Source: Alphaproteobacteria bacterium MarineAlpha9_Bin6 (lineage in GTDB: Bacteria > Pseudomonadota > Alphaproteobacteria > UBA7887). From it: DNA of 34,055 nucleotides. The stretch is from NCBI GenBank assembly GCA_002937585.1, contig PTKE01000017.1, positions 1 to 34,055 of the forward strand, given 5' to 3'. Both the position numbers and the translations under genes were made by a program. The notes below the pieces were generated by a model. That model worked only from the letters and a program-made list of their open reading frames with translations. It ran no database searches and was not told where the DNA came from. Below, in pieces: positions 1 to 8,630 of the stretch. The stretch's first letter is position 1, and every line of letters begins with the position of its first letter.

Positions 1-14
1 CTTAAATTTCCATT

Positions 15-713
15 ATGAAATTTCAAAATCCACTGGTTCAAGCCCAACTAATCCGGCGCTATAAACGCTTTCTTGCCGATGCTCACTTGAAAAACGGCGA
101 GTTTGTAACCGCACATTGTGCCAATCCAGGAAGTATGATCGGGCTAACCGAGCCTGGAGCTGAAATTTGGCTTTCTCCGGCCGAAAACCCTGCTCGGAAA
201 TTACGCTGGTCATGGGAAATGATCCGCGTCGGAAATGGCCTAGTCGGAATCAATACCGCACACCCCAATACCATTGTTTCTGAGGCGATTGCCGACGGGC
301 GTATCCCTGAACTTGGCGGTTACACAAACATGCGCCGGGAGGTAAAATATGGAGAATCCTCTCGTATTGATATTTTGCTTGAAGACCCTATCCGGCAAAA
401 ATGTTTTGTTGAGGTCAAGAATGTCCATTTGAAACGAGATGTGGGTGCAGAGTTCCCAGATTCTGTCACCGCGCGCGGCACTAAGCACCTCCGCGAGCTT
501 ACCAACATGGTTGCCCAAGGACATCGTGCGGTCATGGTGTATTTGGTGCAGCGCGACGATTGCAAGGATTTTGGCATAGCCTCCGATATCGACCCTACTT
601 ACCACAAAGCGTTCGAAACAGCTTTGATGAAAGGGGTAGAAGCATTCTGCTATTCATGCCAATTGAAACCCTCAAAAATTGAGCTTAACCGCTCATTACC
701 AATTGTCCGTTAA
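15..713 (+). CDS. sfsA: SfsA family protein (sugar fermentation stimulation)
   Basis: A 232-residue protein matching the usual length and layout of SfsA. The N-terminus (MKFQNPLVQAQLIRRYKRF) is the OB-fold-like nucleic-acid-binding part. It is followed by the family hallmark HCANPGSM around residues 34-41 and, in the C-terminal half, a nuclease-like core with LLEDP, VEVKNV and the late FCYSCQLKP segment. SfsA was named from maltose metabolism effects in E. coli; its exact biochemical role is unsettled, and the fold is that of a DNA-binding protein with a PD-(D/E)XK-like domain. It lies 106 bp upstream of map in the same direction, a neighbourhood common in alphaproteobacteria. The start is only 14 bp from the window edge, so its promoter is not visible. 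Family assignment is firm; the cellular role is not. Confidence 0.93.
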   Translation: MKFQNPLVQAQLIRRYKRFLADAHLKNGEFVTAHCANPGSMIGLTEPGAEIWLSPAENPARKLRWSWEMIRVGNGLVGINTAHPNTIVSEAIADGRIPELGGYTNMRREVKYGESSRIDILLEDPIRQKCFVEVKNVHLKRDVGAEFPDSVTARGTKHLRELTNMVAQGHRAVMVYLVQRDDCKDFGIASDIDPTYHKAFETALMKGVEAFCYSCQLKPSKIELNRSLPIVR

Positions 714-819
714 CCGTTTTAGCACCTAAAATTGACGAAACCTGGTGACCGTTATGTTGCACTACTTTAAAAAGTTTTTAACTTCCAATTCCATTACCGT
801 CTTGCGCTAAGGGACACAT

Positions 820-1635
820 ATGTCAGAGGATCGGTCAATCGTCTCAGCAAACGGACGAGAGATCAAAATTCATAGTCGTCGGGATTTTGCGGCGATGCGT
901 CAAGCCGGTCTTCTAGCTGCCGAGGTGCTGGATTTCATCACACCTCATGTTCAGGCTGGGACAACCACAGAGCAACTTGATACGTTATGCCACGATAACA
1001 TCGTGAGTCACGATGCGATCCCGGCACCACTTAACTATCGCGGTTTTCCGAAATCTATATGCACCTCCATTAACCATGTTGTATGCCATGGAATTCCTGG
1101 TGAGAAAAAACTCGTAGAAGGAGACATTTTAAATATTGACGTGACAGTGATCGTCAATGGTTGGCATGGTGATTCCAGCCGAATGTTCTGTATTGGGAAG
1201 GTGCCACGCAAAGCGGCGCGTCTAGTAAACGTGACGTACGAGGCGATGATGCTTGGCATCGCTGCAGTCCGCCCAGGTGCAACGCTTGGGGATATAGGCT
1301 ACGCCATACAGAACTTCGCAGAAAAACAACGTTGCTCTGTCGTTCGAGATTTTTGTGGTCACGGAATCGGGAAAATATTTCACGATTCCCCAAGTATCCT
1401 CCACTACGGAAAACCCGGCACTGGTATAAAACTGCGCGAAGGAATGTTCTTCACGATAGAACCCATGATAAATTTGGGCCGGTTCGAGGTAAAAATCCTG
1501 AATGATGGTTGGACCGCGGTCACTAAAGACCGATCTCTCTCAGCACAATTTGAGCACACTATAGGGGTCACTTCGAATGGCTGTGAAATCTTCACCAGCT
1601 CACCAAACGGCTTAGATCGGCCCCCATACGGGTAA
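820..1635 (+). CDS. map: Type I methionine aminopeptidase
   Basis: Cytosolic metalloenzyme that removes the initiator methionine from nascent proteins. The 271 residues form the pita-bread fold. All expected ligands are visible: D107 (NIDVTV), D118 (GDSSRMF), H181 (GHGIG), E214 (FTIEP) and E245 (AQFEHT), plus the substrate-side H90 (VVCHGIP). Length is typical for alphaproteobacterial type I enzymes. AGGGA sits about 5 bp upstream of the ATG. In many relatives map is followed by radC; here it is followed by about 135 bp without a gene and then a convergent minus-strand gene. A loose GCGTTTC/GAAACGC hairpin (1660-1689) lies downstream but lacks an adjacent T-run. Confidence 0.96.
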   Translation: MSEDRSIVSANGREIKIHSRRDFAAMRQAGLLAAEVLDFITPHVQAGTTTEQLDTLCHDNIVSHDAIPAPLNYRGFPKSICTSINHVVCHGIPGEKKLVEGDILNIDVTVIVNGWHGDSSRMFCIGKVPRKAARLVNVTYEAMMLGIAAVRPGATLGDIGYAIQNFAEKQRCSVVRDFCGHGIGKIFHDSPSILHYGKPGTGIKLREGMFFTIEPMINLGRFEVKILNDGWTAVTKDRSLSAQFEHTIGVTSNGCEIFTSSPNGLDRPPYG

Positions 1636-1771
1636 GGCAGAACATACTGAGATGGGACAGCGTTTCAGGATACAGCCTACCGGAAACGCGTTGGAAACAG
1701 TTGCCTTTTTAAATTCCTGAGTTCATTAGAGTCTGCCTGAATGCAGTTTTTACGTTCCGCGCCTCTTGGAT

Positions 1772-2359
1772 TTACCCTGCCAAAGCTTCTGCGACAAAAT
1801 CCAATCGATCCTGACCGAAGAACATATCCTTACCGACAAAGAATGTCGGCGCGCCAAAGGCTCCACGCTCTGCCGCATCCTTGGTGTTTGCTTTAAGTTT
1901 ATCTTTGATTGATTGCTCACCAATTCGCGTAAACAAGCGTTCCGAGTCTATACCACCGGACTGCAAAGTCTCACCCACAACATCAAATTCATCCATTTTT
2001 TTAGATTGTACCCACATAGCCGGAAATACGGCGGCAAGGTACTCCTCAAGAATTCCGTCTTCGTTAGCTGCCACTGCGCCACGCATTAACGCAAGAGTAT
2101 TAATTGGAAAGTATTTGTTTTGTTGAAATGGAACCCCATATCGGTTTGCAAAACGAGGCAAGTCCGAGGCCATCCACGCAGATTTCGGCGCCAAAAAGGC
2201 TGGACTTTGATTTCCAACCGCCTTGAATAAGCCACCCAATAAAATAGGTTGCCAAACAATATCGGCGCCAGCACTAGCAGCGATCCCAGGTAATTGGGTA
2301 TATGCGAGGTAAGCCGTCGGACTCCCAATGTCAAACAGAAATTCTACCTGTTTCGTCAT
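1772..2359 (-). CDS. 2-hydroxychromene-2-carboxylate isomerase family protein (DsbA-like, GST kappa type)
   Basis: About 195 residues, thioredoxin-fold/DsbA superfamily of the HCCA isomerase (NahD) and GST-kappa type. The start FLFDIGSPTAYLAY carries the conserved serine (S13 in this numbering) where DsbA has its CxxC, which is the hallmark of the isomerase branch. The FGAPTFFV and FFGQDRLDFV segments near the end are also typical. NahD-type enzymes isomerise 2-hydroxychromene-2-carboxylate using glutathione during naphthalene breakdown, but most family members have unknown substrates. I chose the internal ATG at 2359 because AAGGG precedes it and the homologous region begins there; an upstream in-frame ATG at 2431 would extend it into the preceding pseudogene. 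It is the last gene of a minus-strand operon with the SDR pseudogene and the aldolase/dehydrogenase, which suggests a carbon-compound catabolic role. The substrate cannot be named. Confidence 0.85.
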   Translation of the reverse strand: MTKQVEFLFDIGSPTAYLAYTQLPGIAASAGADIVWQPILLGGLFKAVGNQSPAFLAPKSAWMASDLPRFANRYGVPFQQNKYFPINTLALMRGAVAANEDGILEEYLAAVFPAMWVQSKKMDEFDVVGETLQSGGIDSERLFTRIGEQSIKDKLKANTKDAAERGAFGAPTFFVGKDMFFGQDRLDFVAEALAG

Positions 2360-2385
2360 ATGATTACCCTTCATCTTAGTACGTA

Positions 2386-3052
2386 TCACCGGAGTTCCTT
2401 CCAAGGCCTCACGTGAATTTCTTGAGTTCATGCGCTACGTGCCTGGCAGTATAATTGGTAATCGTTCTCTGAAGTACCAGCTGGATTAAGGATCCCATCC
2501 GGGGGGGGCGATGCGACAATGTCGGGAAACCTCTATCGGGCAAACTCGGTATCGATGAAACCATCGAATACAACAAGTGCAACGTGAATTCCTTCGGGAC
2601 GTAACTCTCGAGCCATACTCTCAGGGAACACGCTTCGCCTGCATGGCACCAGCAAATGCGGCATGGCCGTTGCCGCCCGGCACGCTTGCAGTCGCACCCG
2701 TAAACAGAACCATACCTTGACCATGAAGAACCTTGTATTTCGCTACCTCACAACCCATTAAAAAGGCGCTTAGCGCGGCCATTCCCCACACCTTGTAGTA
2801 TTTCCGAACGGTCGTTTCACGGATTGGAAGACGAATATTCGCGCCAACGTTGTGGACTGCAACCTCAATTGGGCCGATATCACGCTCCACCTTACTTTAC
2901 TAGATCCACAACTTGCTCTTCATTACGTGCGTCGCCACCACAACGTGTCCTCCCTGTGCAAACCGCCTCGCAATTGCACCTCCCGTTGCCGGCCCCGCGC
3001 CTACTACGAGAGCTCCCGTCGTCTGTATTTCCTTTATTCCAAGTCCATTCAC
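2386..3052 (-). pseudogene. Decayed short-chain dehydrogenase/reductase (SDR)
   Basis: The three minus frames together spell one SDR of about 220 residues. It begins at a GTG overlapping the aldolase stop by 4 bp (GTGA) and opens with TTGALVVGAGPATGGAIARR, a Rossmann start. Then come ARNEEQVVDLV, GPIEVAVHNVGANI, MGCEVAKYKVLHG, VLFTGATASVPGGNGHAAFA, MARELRPEGIHVALVVFDG and a tail ending near 2386. Lesions seen: a 1-nt loss near 2930, a shift near 2894, a shift near 2635 (2 nt apparently missing before MARELRP), an in-frame TAG at 2533-2535 where Gln is expected, and a TGA at 2428-2430 where Trp is expected (RSA-stop-TQEIHVRPWKE). Five independent defects make sequencing error an unlikely sole cause. 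The intact gene was translationally coupled to the aldolase upstream and ended 26 bp before the isomerase downstream. Its substrate is unknown. Confidence 0.85.
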
Positions 3053-5094
3053 CGTAACGCAGCCGCGATGTTGCCACCGTCAACGGTTAGAACGGCCCCG
3101 GTGGTCTTACTTGCAAGGGCCAAACTAACAAAAGCATTTGCAACGTCCTTAGCATCGACTTCGGTACGCAGCAAATTTCCCGCCATGTACTGTCCGGTGC
3201 TTACCCCCCGTGCCTTAGCCCGCGAAGCAATCATGTCCGCCGTCATAAGGCCGGAGCGAATTCGATCAGCGTTTATTGCATTCGATCGGATACCGTCCGC
3301 ACCATAATCTACTGCGTATTGGCGCGATAAAGACAGGGTCGCCGCTTTCGGTAGACCATAAGGTCCAAAATTTGCGCCTGGATTGACCGCCTGTTTGGAG
3401 GCATTGAACAAAAGAACTCCCCCTTTGCCCTGCAATCGCATAATCCTAACTGCAGACTGCGCAACATTTTGATGGGAGAAAAAATTCAGTTCAAAACTTT
3501 CCCGAAGGACCTCATCTGCGACTTCCCCGATTCTCCCTTCCCAAGCCCTACCGGCGTTAGATACTAAAATATCTAAGCCGCCATACCTTTCACAGATATG
3601 CTCAAACGCTGTTTCCACCTGATCGCATTTCGTCACATCACAGCATAATCCTAAACCGCCAACACGGCTGGCGGCCTTCATCACCTCTCCACAGTCAACA
3701 TCGAGAAGAGCCACCTCTGCCCCCTTTACCCTGAACGCAGTCGCCGTCGCCGAGCCTATTGCACCCGCTCCTCCAGTAATTGCGACTACCTGGCCAGCAA
3801 GCAAAAGAGCTGTATCTCGACCGAGCTTAGCTTGCTCCAACGACCAATACTCGACGTCAAACACGTCCGATTCCGAAATGCTCTCGAACTTTCCTAGCTG
3901 CTCGGACGCAGATACTACAGAAATTGTGTTTTCCGCGAGGTCTGCTGCAATGGACGCCGCACCGATAGAATCTCCGAACCCAAATAGACCAAGACCCCTG
4001 ACCAGTACCACCCTGGGCATTGGATCTAGGGCAATCTTGGGTTCTTCCAGACGTTTGTTGTGTCGACCAAAGTAGGCTCGATATTCAGTCTGATAGGAGG
4101 CAAGTCTTTTCTCAACCTCCTCAGTCCAGTGGTTAAGTTTTGCGGCCTCTGGTGGCGGCACAATGAGAGGTTTAGGCTTTGTCCGAATGACATGATCCGG
4201 CGTCACCGGACCAGCCTGACTATAACGCGGGAGCGCCTTGCCATCGACGTACGCCTTTATAAATTCATTAGTTCGATAGGTCGCTATTAAGTGCCGATAG
4301 CCACCGTCCGCGCTTAAGGGTGCGCACTTGCCGCGGAGGATCGGCGCAATCTCAGCTGGGCGCGCCAGACCCTTGGGAAGCGCTACCCTTCCGACCTCAC
4401 CACCGCCGATTCCCAGTCGGGTCTCGGCTAGTGACACTAAGTTAATCATCCGTTCGTAGGACTCACGCGCCGTATCACCAAACGAAAATATGCCGTGCTT
4501 AAGTAAGATAAGTCCTTGGCAATCTGGATTCTCGCGGTAAACCTCTAACGCCTTCTTGGCCAGAGAAAAACCAGGCATTATATAGGGAACCAACGGCGCG
4601 CGTTCCCCGTACAGGCTAGAGCAAATTGACTCTCCATCAGTCAGATCGGTCAACGCCAATACTGCATTTGCATGAGTATGATCGACAAACTTGTGCGGCA
4701 GAAAGGCGTGAAGCAAAGTCTCTACGGATGGATTCGGTGAACTGCTATCCAGCAGATTGGACCGATGAACGTTAACCATATCCCGATCGCTCAAGGAATC
4801 TAGATTGGAAATTGCTCGAATTGGGCCAAGACGTACTGCTGGCAGGCCTAATGGCTCTATCGTCGCCATGTCCCAGCCGGACCCCTTGACGCAAATAACG
4901 TCTTCCTCTCTTCCCAGTAGGTCAGTCACCTTAGTTTTGACCGACACGTTGCCGCCACCGTGCAACACCAGTTGACGCATTGTGCCGAGCAATCGGGAGC
5001 TATAGACACGCAGAGCTACGTCAGATGCAACCCCCTGTTCTGCGTACTTCTCGACGAAGGCGGTAGCTTGATTATCTGACCAAAGACTCTCCAT
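3049..5094 (-). CDS. Bifunctional class II aldolase / short-chain dehydrogenase (RhaD/YuxG type)
   Basis: A 681-residue two-domain enzyme of the rhamnulose-1-phosphate aldolase/alcohol dehydrogenase family, close to the usual 680-700 residues. Residues 1-370 are a class II aldolase/adducin domain with LVLHGGGNVS (43-51), CVKGSGWD (68-75), the zinc pair H139/H141 in VDHTHANAVL, and H200 in LKHGIF. Residues 430-681 are an SDR domain with TGGAGAIG (440-447), SNAG (512-515), S566 and the Y579-K583 pair. The family cleaves ketose (deoxy)sugar phosphates and oxidises the released aldehyde. No kinase, isomerase or transporter for such a sugar is in this window, so the substrate is open. AAGGAAGGA lies before the ATG. 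It heads a minus-strand operon (SDR pseudogene, then DsbA-like isomerase) and is divergent from purB across 148 bp. Confidence 0.88.
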   Translation of the reverse strand: MESLWSDNQATAFVEKYAEQGVASDVALRVYSSRLLGTMRQLVLHGGGNVSVKTKVTDLLGREEDVICVKGSGWDMATIEPLGLPAVRLGPIRAISNLDSLSDRDMVNVHRSNLLDSSSPNPSVETLLHAFLPHKFVDHTHANAVLALTDLTDGESICSSLYGERAPLVPYIMPGFSLAKKALEVYRENPDCQGLILLKHGIFSFGDTARESYERMINLVSLAETRLGIGGGEVGRVALPKGLARPAEIAPILRGKCAPLSADGGYRHLIATYRTNEFIKAYVDGKALPRYSQAGPVTPDHVIRTKPKPLIVPPPEAAKLNHWTEEVEKRLASYQTEYRAYFGRHNKRLEEPKIALDPMPRVVLVRGLGLFGFGDSIGAASIAADLAENTISVVSASEQLGKFESISESDVFDVEYWSLEQAKLGRDTALLLAGQVVAITGGAGAIGSATATAFRVKGAEVALLDVDCGEVMKAASRVGGLGLCCDVTKCDQVETAFEHICERYGGLDILVSNAGRAWEGRIGEVADEVLRESFELNFFSHQNVAQSAVRIMRLQGKGGVLLFNASKQAVNPGANFGPYGLPKAATLSLSRQYAVDYGADGIRSNAINADRIRSGLMTADMIASRAKARGVSTGQYMAGNLLRTEVDAKDVANAFVSLALASKTTGAVLTVDGGNIAAALR

Positions 5095-5242
5095 CGTCGG
5101 TTCCTTCCTTTCACAAAACAGATGTAATTCTAGAGACTGCGGGTCGTCTTCTAAACTGTAGCAGCGCGCTGGCTAGCCAGCTAAAGGGCCCCTATACTCT
5201 CACAACGTCATCGCTAGCAACTAGACTTATACGAGACTAAGC

Positions 5243-6538
5243 ATGATCCCCCGCTACAGCCGCCCTGAAATGACTCTTATCTGGGAGCCGCAAACGCGCT
5301 TTCAGATTTGGCTGGATATTGAGCGCTATGCCTGTGAAGCTCAAGAAAAGCTGGGTGTCATCCCGCGCGGGGTTGCCCAGGCACTTGCTGAACGCGGAAA
5401 CTTCGAGATTGAAAGAATTCATGAGATTGAACGTGAGCTAAAACATGACGTAATCGCCTTTCTGACAAACCTTGCTGAGCACGTTGGCGAAGAAGCACGA
5501 TTCGTCCATCAAGGTCTAACCTCCTCAGACGTACTTGATACCGCTTTCGCAGTCCAGCTCACCCGTGCTGCCGATGTTTTAATGCTAAACCTTGATGCAC
5601 TGTGCGCAGTGTTGGAACGTCGTGCCCACGAGTTTAGAGACACCCAATGTGTAGGACGAAGCCACGGTATTCACGCAGAACCGACGACATTTGGCCTAAA
5701 ACTGGCTTATGCGTTTGCAGAGTTCGATCGTGCCCGCTCACGTTTGCGAGCGGCCCGTGAGGAGATTGCCGTTTGCGCAATTTCGGGTGCAGTTGGCACT
5801 TATTCCACTATCGATCCCGCGATCGAAACCCACGTCGCGAACAAACTAGGGCTTAAACCAGAAACAATTTCAACACAGGTAATCCCACGTGATCGCCACG
5901 CAATGTTCTTCGCAACACTGGGCGTTATTGCAGGGTCAGTTGAACGCTTAGCGACCGAGATTCGGCATCTTCAACGGACCGAAGTTCGAGAGGCCGAAGA
6001 GTTCTTTGAGGCAGGCCAAAAAGGTTCCTCGGCTATGCCTCATAAGCGAAACCCTGTACTGTCAGAGAACCTTACCGGTCTAGCCCGCTTGGTCCGAGCT
6101 ACGGTGCAACCCGCACTAGAGAACATTGTGCTCTGGCATGAGAGGGATATTTCACATTCTTCTGTGGAAAGAGTGATCGGACCAGATGCAACAATTACCC
6201 TAGATTTCGCCTTGTCGAGAATGAGCGACGTAATCGATAAGCTCCTGGTCTATCCAGACGCTATGCGTAAAAACTTGGATCAGCTGGGTGGCCTAATCCA
6301 TTCGCAACGCGTTCTCCTAGCCTTAACCCAGGCCGGGCTCAGCCGAGAGGACGCGTACAAAATTGTTCAACGCAATGCAACGGAAGTTTGGCAAAACGGC
6401 GGGACGTTTTTACAACGATTAAACGCTGACCGAGACATTTCGTCCAAGTTAAATGCCAAGGAACTGGACCAAATCTTTGATTCCAATAATGAAATCACAC
6501 ACACGAAAGAAATTTTCGCGCGTGTGTTCTCCTCATAG
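5243..6538 (+). CDS. purB: Adenylosuccinate lyase
   Basis: Acts twice in purine synthesis: it splits SAICAR to AICAR, and adenylosuccinate to AMP, each time releasing fumarate. The 431 residues match the short bacterial form. Visible landmarks are KHDVIAF (H68), TSSDVLDTA (93-101), the SHGIHAEPTTFG segment with H141, and the superfamily signature GSSAMPHKRNP (261-271), which carries the catalytic serine on its mobile loop. It stands alone on the plus strand, convergent with the DUF1476 gene. The rest of the de novo purine genes (purC, S, Q, L) follow about 2 kb downstream, an arrangement typical of alphaproteobacteria. There is no strong Shine-Dalgarno sequence; the ATG was chosen from the conserved MIPRYSRPEM start. 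Confidence 0.97.
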   Translation: MIPRYSRPEMTLIWEPQTRFQIWLDIERYACEAQEKLGVIPRGVAQALAERGNFEIERIHEIERELKHDVIAFLTNLAEHVGEEARFVHQGLTSSDVLDTAFAVQLTRAADVLMLNLDALCAVLERRAHEFRDTQCVGRSHGIHAEPTTFGLKLAYAFAEFDRARSRLRAAREEIAVCAISGAVGTYSTIDPAIETHVANKLGLKPETISTQVIPRDRHAMFFATLGVIAGSVERLATEIRHLQRTEVREAEEFFEAGQKGSSAMPHKRNPVLSENLTGLARLVRATVQPALENIVLWHERDISHSSVERVIGPDATITLDFALSRMSDVIDKLLVYPDAMRKNLDQLGGLIHSQRVLLALTQAGLSREDAYKIVQRNATEVWQNGGTFLQRLNADRDISSKLNAKELDQIFDSNNEITHTKEIFARVFSS

Positions 6539-6574
6539 CCAAATTAAATGCCTATTCTGTTGGAATATACCGGC

Positions 6575-6895
6575 TTAGTCGTTCATTATCTCCTGTTTAG
6601 CAAGAGGCATCAAACGGTCCATTTCATGGCGAAGCCTAGCTGCTCCCATGTCTACACCCTTGGCCTCAAAATCTGAGAGAACTTTCCTCAGTACGTCGTC
6701 ATCACCGGGCTCTTCAAAGTCAGACATTACTACCTCTTTGGCATATGCCTCCGCCTCGGCACCAGACATGCCTAATTTTTCGGCGGCCCAAAGACCCAGC
6801 ATCTTATTTCGCCGAGCATTCGCCTTAAAACGGAGCTCCTCGTCATGTTGAAACCGTTTTTCGAAATCACGTTCTCGGTCCTGGAAAGTAGTCAT
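6575..6895 (-). CDS. DUF1476 protein, F1-ATPase zeta-subunit (inhibitor) family
   Basis: A 106-residue, charged, largely helical protein without signal peptide or membrane segment. MTTFQDRERDFEKRFQHDEELRFKA is the family start, followed by ARRNKMLGLWAAEKLGM, SDFEEPGDDDVLRKV and a C-terminal helix. The family (formerly DUF1476) is restricted mostly to alphaproteobacteria. Its Paracoccus member is the zeta subunit that blocks rotation of F1Fo-ATPase in the hydrolysis direction through its N-terminal segment. Other members may bind ligands rather than inhibit, so the exact role here is inference. Linkage to the purine genes is a recurrent alphaproteobacterial neighbourhood and supports the taxonomic guess. 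It is convergent with purB and divergent from the NRDE gene. Confidence 0.9.
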   Translation of the reverse strand: MTTFQDRERDFEKRFQHDEELRFKANARRNKMLGLWAAEKLGMSGAEAEAYAKEVVMSDFEEPGDDDVLRKVLSDFEAKGVDMGAARLRHEMDRLMPLAKQEIMND

Positions 6896-7039
6896 ATGGC
6901 CCTCTTAATTGGAGCACCTCAAGAGCACTCGATAGAAATAATAGCGTCATGCAACCGTTACGAAGATGATATCAGTTCCTAATAGCGGTAAGCATATTGT
7001 TTACTGACACCCCTTTTTAGAAATGGAACACTGCACCCA

Positions 7040-7831
7040 ATGTGCACATTAGCGATATTACGCCGACCAAGACACCATTGGCCGTTTTTACTTGCAGCCA
7101 ATCGGGATGAAATGATGACTCGCGCCTGGGAAGCGCCGGCCCGCCACTGGCCTGATCGTCCAACCATTGTAGGGGGTCTTGACCACGAAGCTGGCGGTAG
7201 CTGGCTTGGAATCAATGACTATGGTGTAGTCGCTGGCGTATCAAACCGCACCAGCGCTCTAGGCCCAGCAAAAAACAAACGCACAAGAGGTGAACTGGTG
7301 CTCGAAGCACTCGAGCATGCTGATGCTAAAATTGCTGCTGAAGCTTTGTCCAGGATCGATGGACGCTCTTACCGCCCATTCAATATGTTGATTGCAGATA
7401 ATCGCGACGCTTATTGGCTTGCACATCGCGACGATCAAAACTTTTCCCTGGTCGCTGTGCATGCCATACCATCCGGCATATCTATGTTGACATCCCACGA
7501 TCTCAATGATGAGACATCACCGCGTATTCGTACTTTTCTACCCCGCTTTTCCAAATCGTCTGAACCCGATCCAGATGCCAATGAGTGGTCAGAATGGAAA
7601 GAGCTACTCGCGTGTCGCTTCCACGCAAAGAATGATGATCCAACGGAAGCGATGAATATTGTCACGGATTTTGGCTTTGGCACTTCATCCAGGTCACTTA
7701 TCGCACTACCCGCCCTGGCAAAAAAAAATAAATTGCCAATCTGGAACTTTGCGTCGGGTTACCCAAGTTGCGGAGATTATTGGCCAATCTCGCTTGAGCC
7801 AGAGTCCGCAAGCAAGCAATCTACCGTGTGA
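7040..7831 (+). CDS. NRDE family protein (TANGO2-like)
   Basis: A 263-residue cytosolic protein starting MCTLAILRRP, with Cys2 exposed after Met removal as in Ntn-hydrolase-like families. The namesake Asn-Arg-Asp-Glu motif is at residues 21-24 (LLAANRDEMM). It is followed by the conserved WPDRPTIVGGLDHEAGGSW and GVVAGVSNR segments. The family is shared with eukaryotic TANGO2/HRG-9, which has been linked to haem trafficking. Whether bacterial homologues all do this is not known, so I give only the family. It is divergent from the zeta-type gene (144 bp apart) and followed after about 86 bp by a secreted DUF4399 gene on the same strand, possibly co-transcribed. Confidence 0.88.
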   Translation: MCTLAILRRPRHHWPFLLAANRDEMMTRAWEAPARHWPDRPTIVGGLDHEAGGSWLGINDYGVVAGVSNRTSALGPAKNKRTRGELVLEALEHADAKIAAEALSRIDGRSYRPFNMLIADNRDAYWLAHRDDQNFSLVAVHAIPSGISMLTSHDLNDETSPRIRTFLPRFSKSSEPDPDANEWSEWKELLACRFHAKNDDPTEAMNIVTDFGFGTSSRSLIALPALAKKNKLPIWNFASGYPSCGDYWPISLEPESASKQSTV

Positions 7832-7917
7832 TCGAAACGCCATTAGGCTCTGGACGCGTCAACTAGAGATTGTGATAATACCAAGCATAAAAGAACGTTG
7901 CTCGATAGGAGAATAAC

Positions 7918-8352
7918 ATGTTGACACGAATAAGCACGTTTCTAACGATGTTAGCGGTCAGTGGATTTATTGGGGTACCCATTGCACTAGCCGATGGCCG
8001 CACAGCGTCAAGTGATGGTGCGGAAGTGTATATCATTACCCCAGTTGATGCCGAGCAAGTGTCATCACCAGTGACAATAAAATTTGGCTTGCGGGGCATG
8101 GATGTTGCGCCAGCGGGAACGGAAAAGGCCAATACCGGCCACCATCATCTGATCATCGATGCTCCTTTGCCACCTTTTGACGAACCGGTCCCGGCCGACG
8201 ACAATTATCGACACTTTGGAGGGGGTCAGACGGAAGTAACGTTAGATTTGGGCCTTGGCAACCACACGCTTCAGTTATTGTTAGCTGATCACAATCACAT
8301 ACCGCACGAACCAGTCATCCGCTCGAGGCGCATCATCATCAACGTCAAATAG
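7918..8352 (+). CDS. Secreted DUF4399 domain protein, His-rich
   Basis: A 144-residue exported protein. Residues 1-25 form a Sec signal peptide ending in a cleavable IALADG-type site. The mature domain matches DUF4399: VYIITPVDAEQVSSPVTIKF (an Ig-like beta start), then GHHHLIIDAPLP, NYRHFGGGQTE, the GNHTLQLLLADHNHIPHEP segment, and an Arg-rich end. The function is unknown. The concentration of histidines (HHH, HNHxxH, RHF) would suit metal binding, but that is inference. AGGAG lies 7 bp before the ATG. It follows the NRDE gene closely and is about 280 bp upstream of purC. The family often occurs as short periplasmic stand-alone proteins in marine proteobacteria. Confidence 0.85.
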   Translation: MLTRISTFLTMLAVSGFIGVPIALADGRTASSDGAEVYIITPVDAEQVSSPVTIKFGLRGMDVAPAGTEKANTGHHHLIIDAPLPPFDEPVPADDNYRHFGGGQTEVTLDLGLGNHTLQLLLADHNHIPHEPVIRSRRIIINVK

Positions 8353-8630
8353 CACTGAATGGCACTCCTGATCTGTTTAGCATAATGCAATCCTTTGGAC
8401 CCAACCGGCTTCAATTCATCGGACTGACCCAAATCCGGTGGATTGTTGGCGGGCCAATATATTAAAAAATAAGGATTTATAATAAAATACGAATTACGGT
8501 TCAGAACTACTTGCGTGGCGTTGTCTGGAACCTACATATGAGGTAATAAAGCGTTATCGTGAGTGGTCCCCAGGATCATAGCGATGTCAATTTTTACGGT
8601 TCCACGGACACCCTCGCGAAAGAAGCACCC

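Noticed and set aside
1660-1689. GCGTTTC/GAAACGC hairpin downstream of map as a terminator
   Set aside because: The loop is 16 nt, the stem only 7 bp, and the nearest T-run is about 15 bp further on.
2852-3307. 151-residue plus-strand frame
   Set aside because: It is antisense to the SDR pseudogene and aldolase, has low-complexity composition, no Shine-Dalgarno sequence and no domain; the minus strand carries clear homology.
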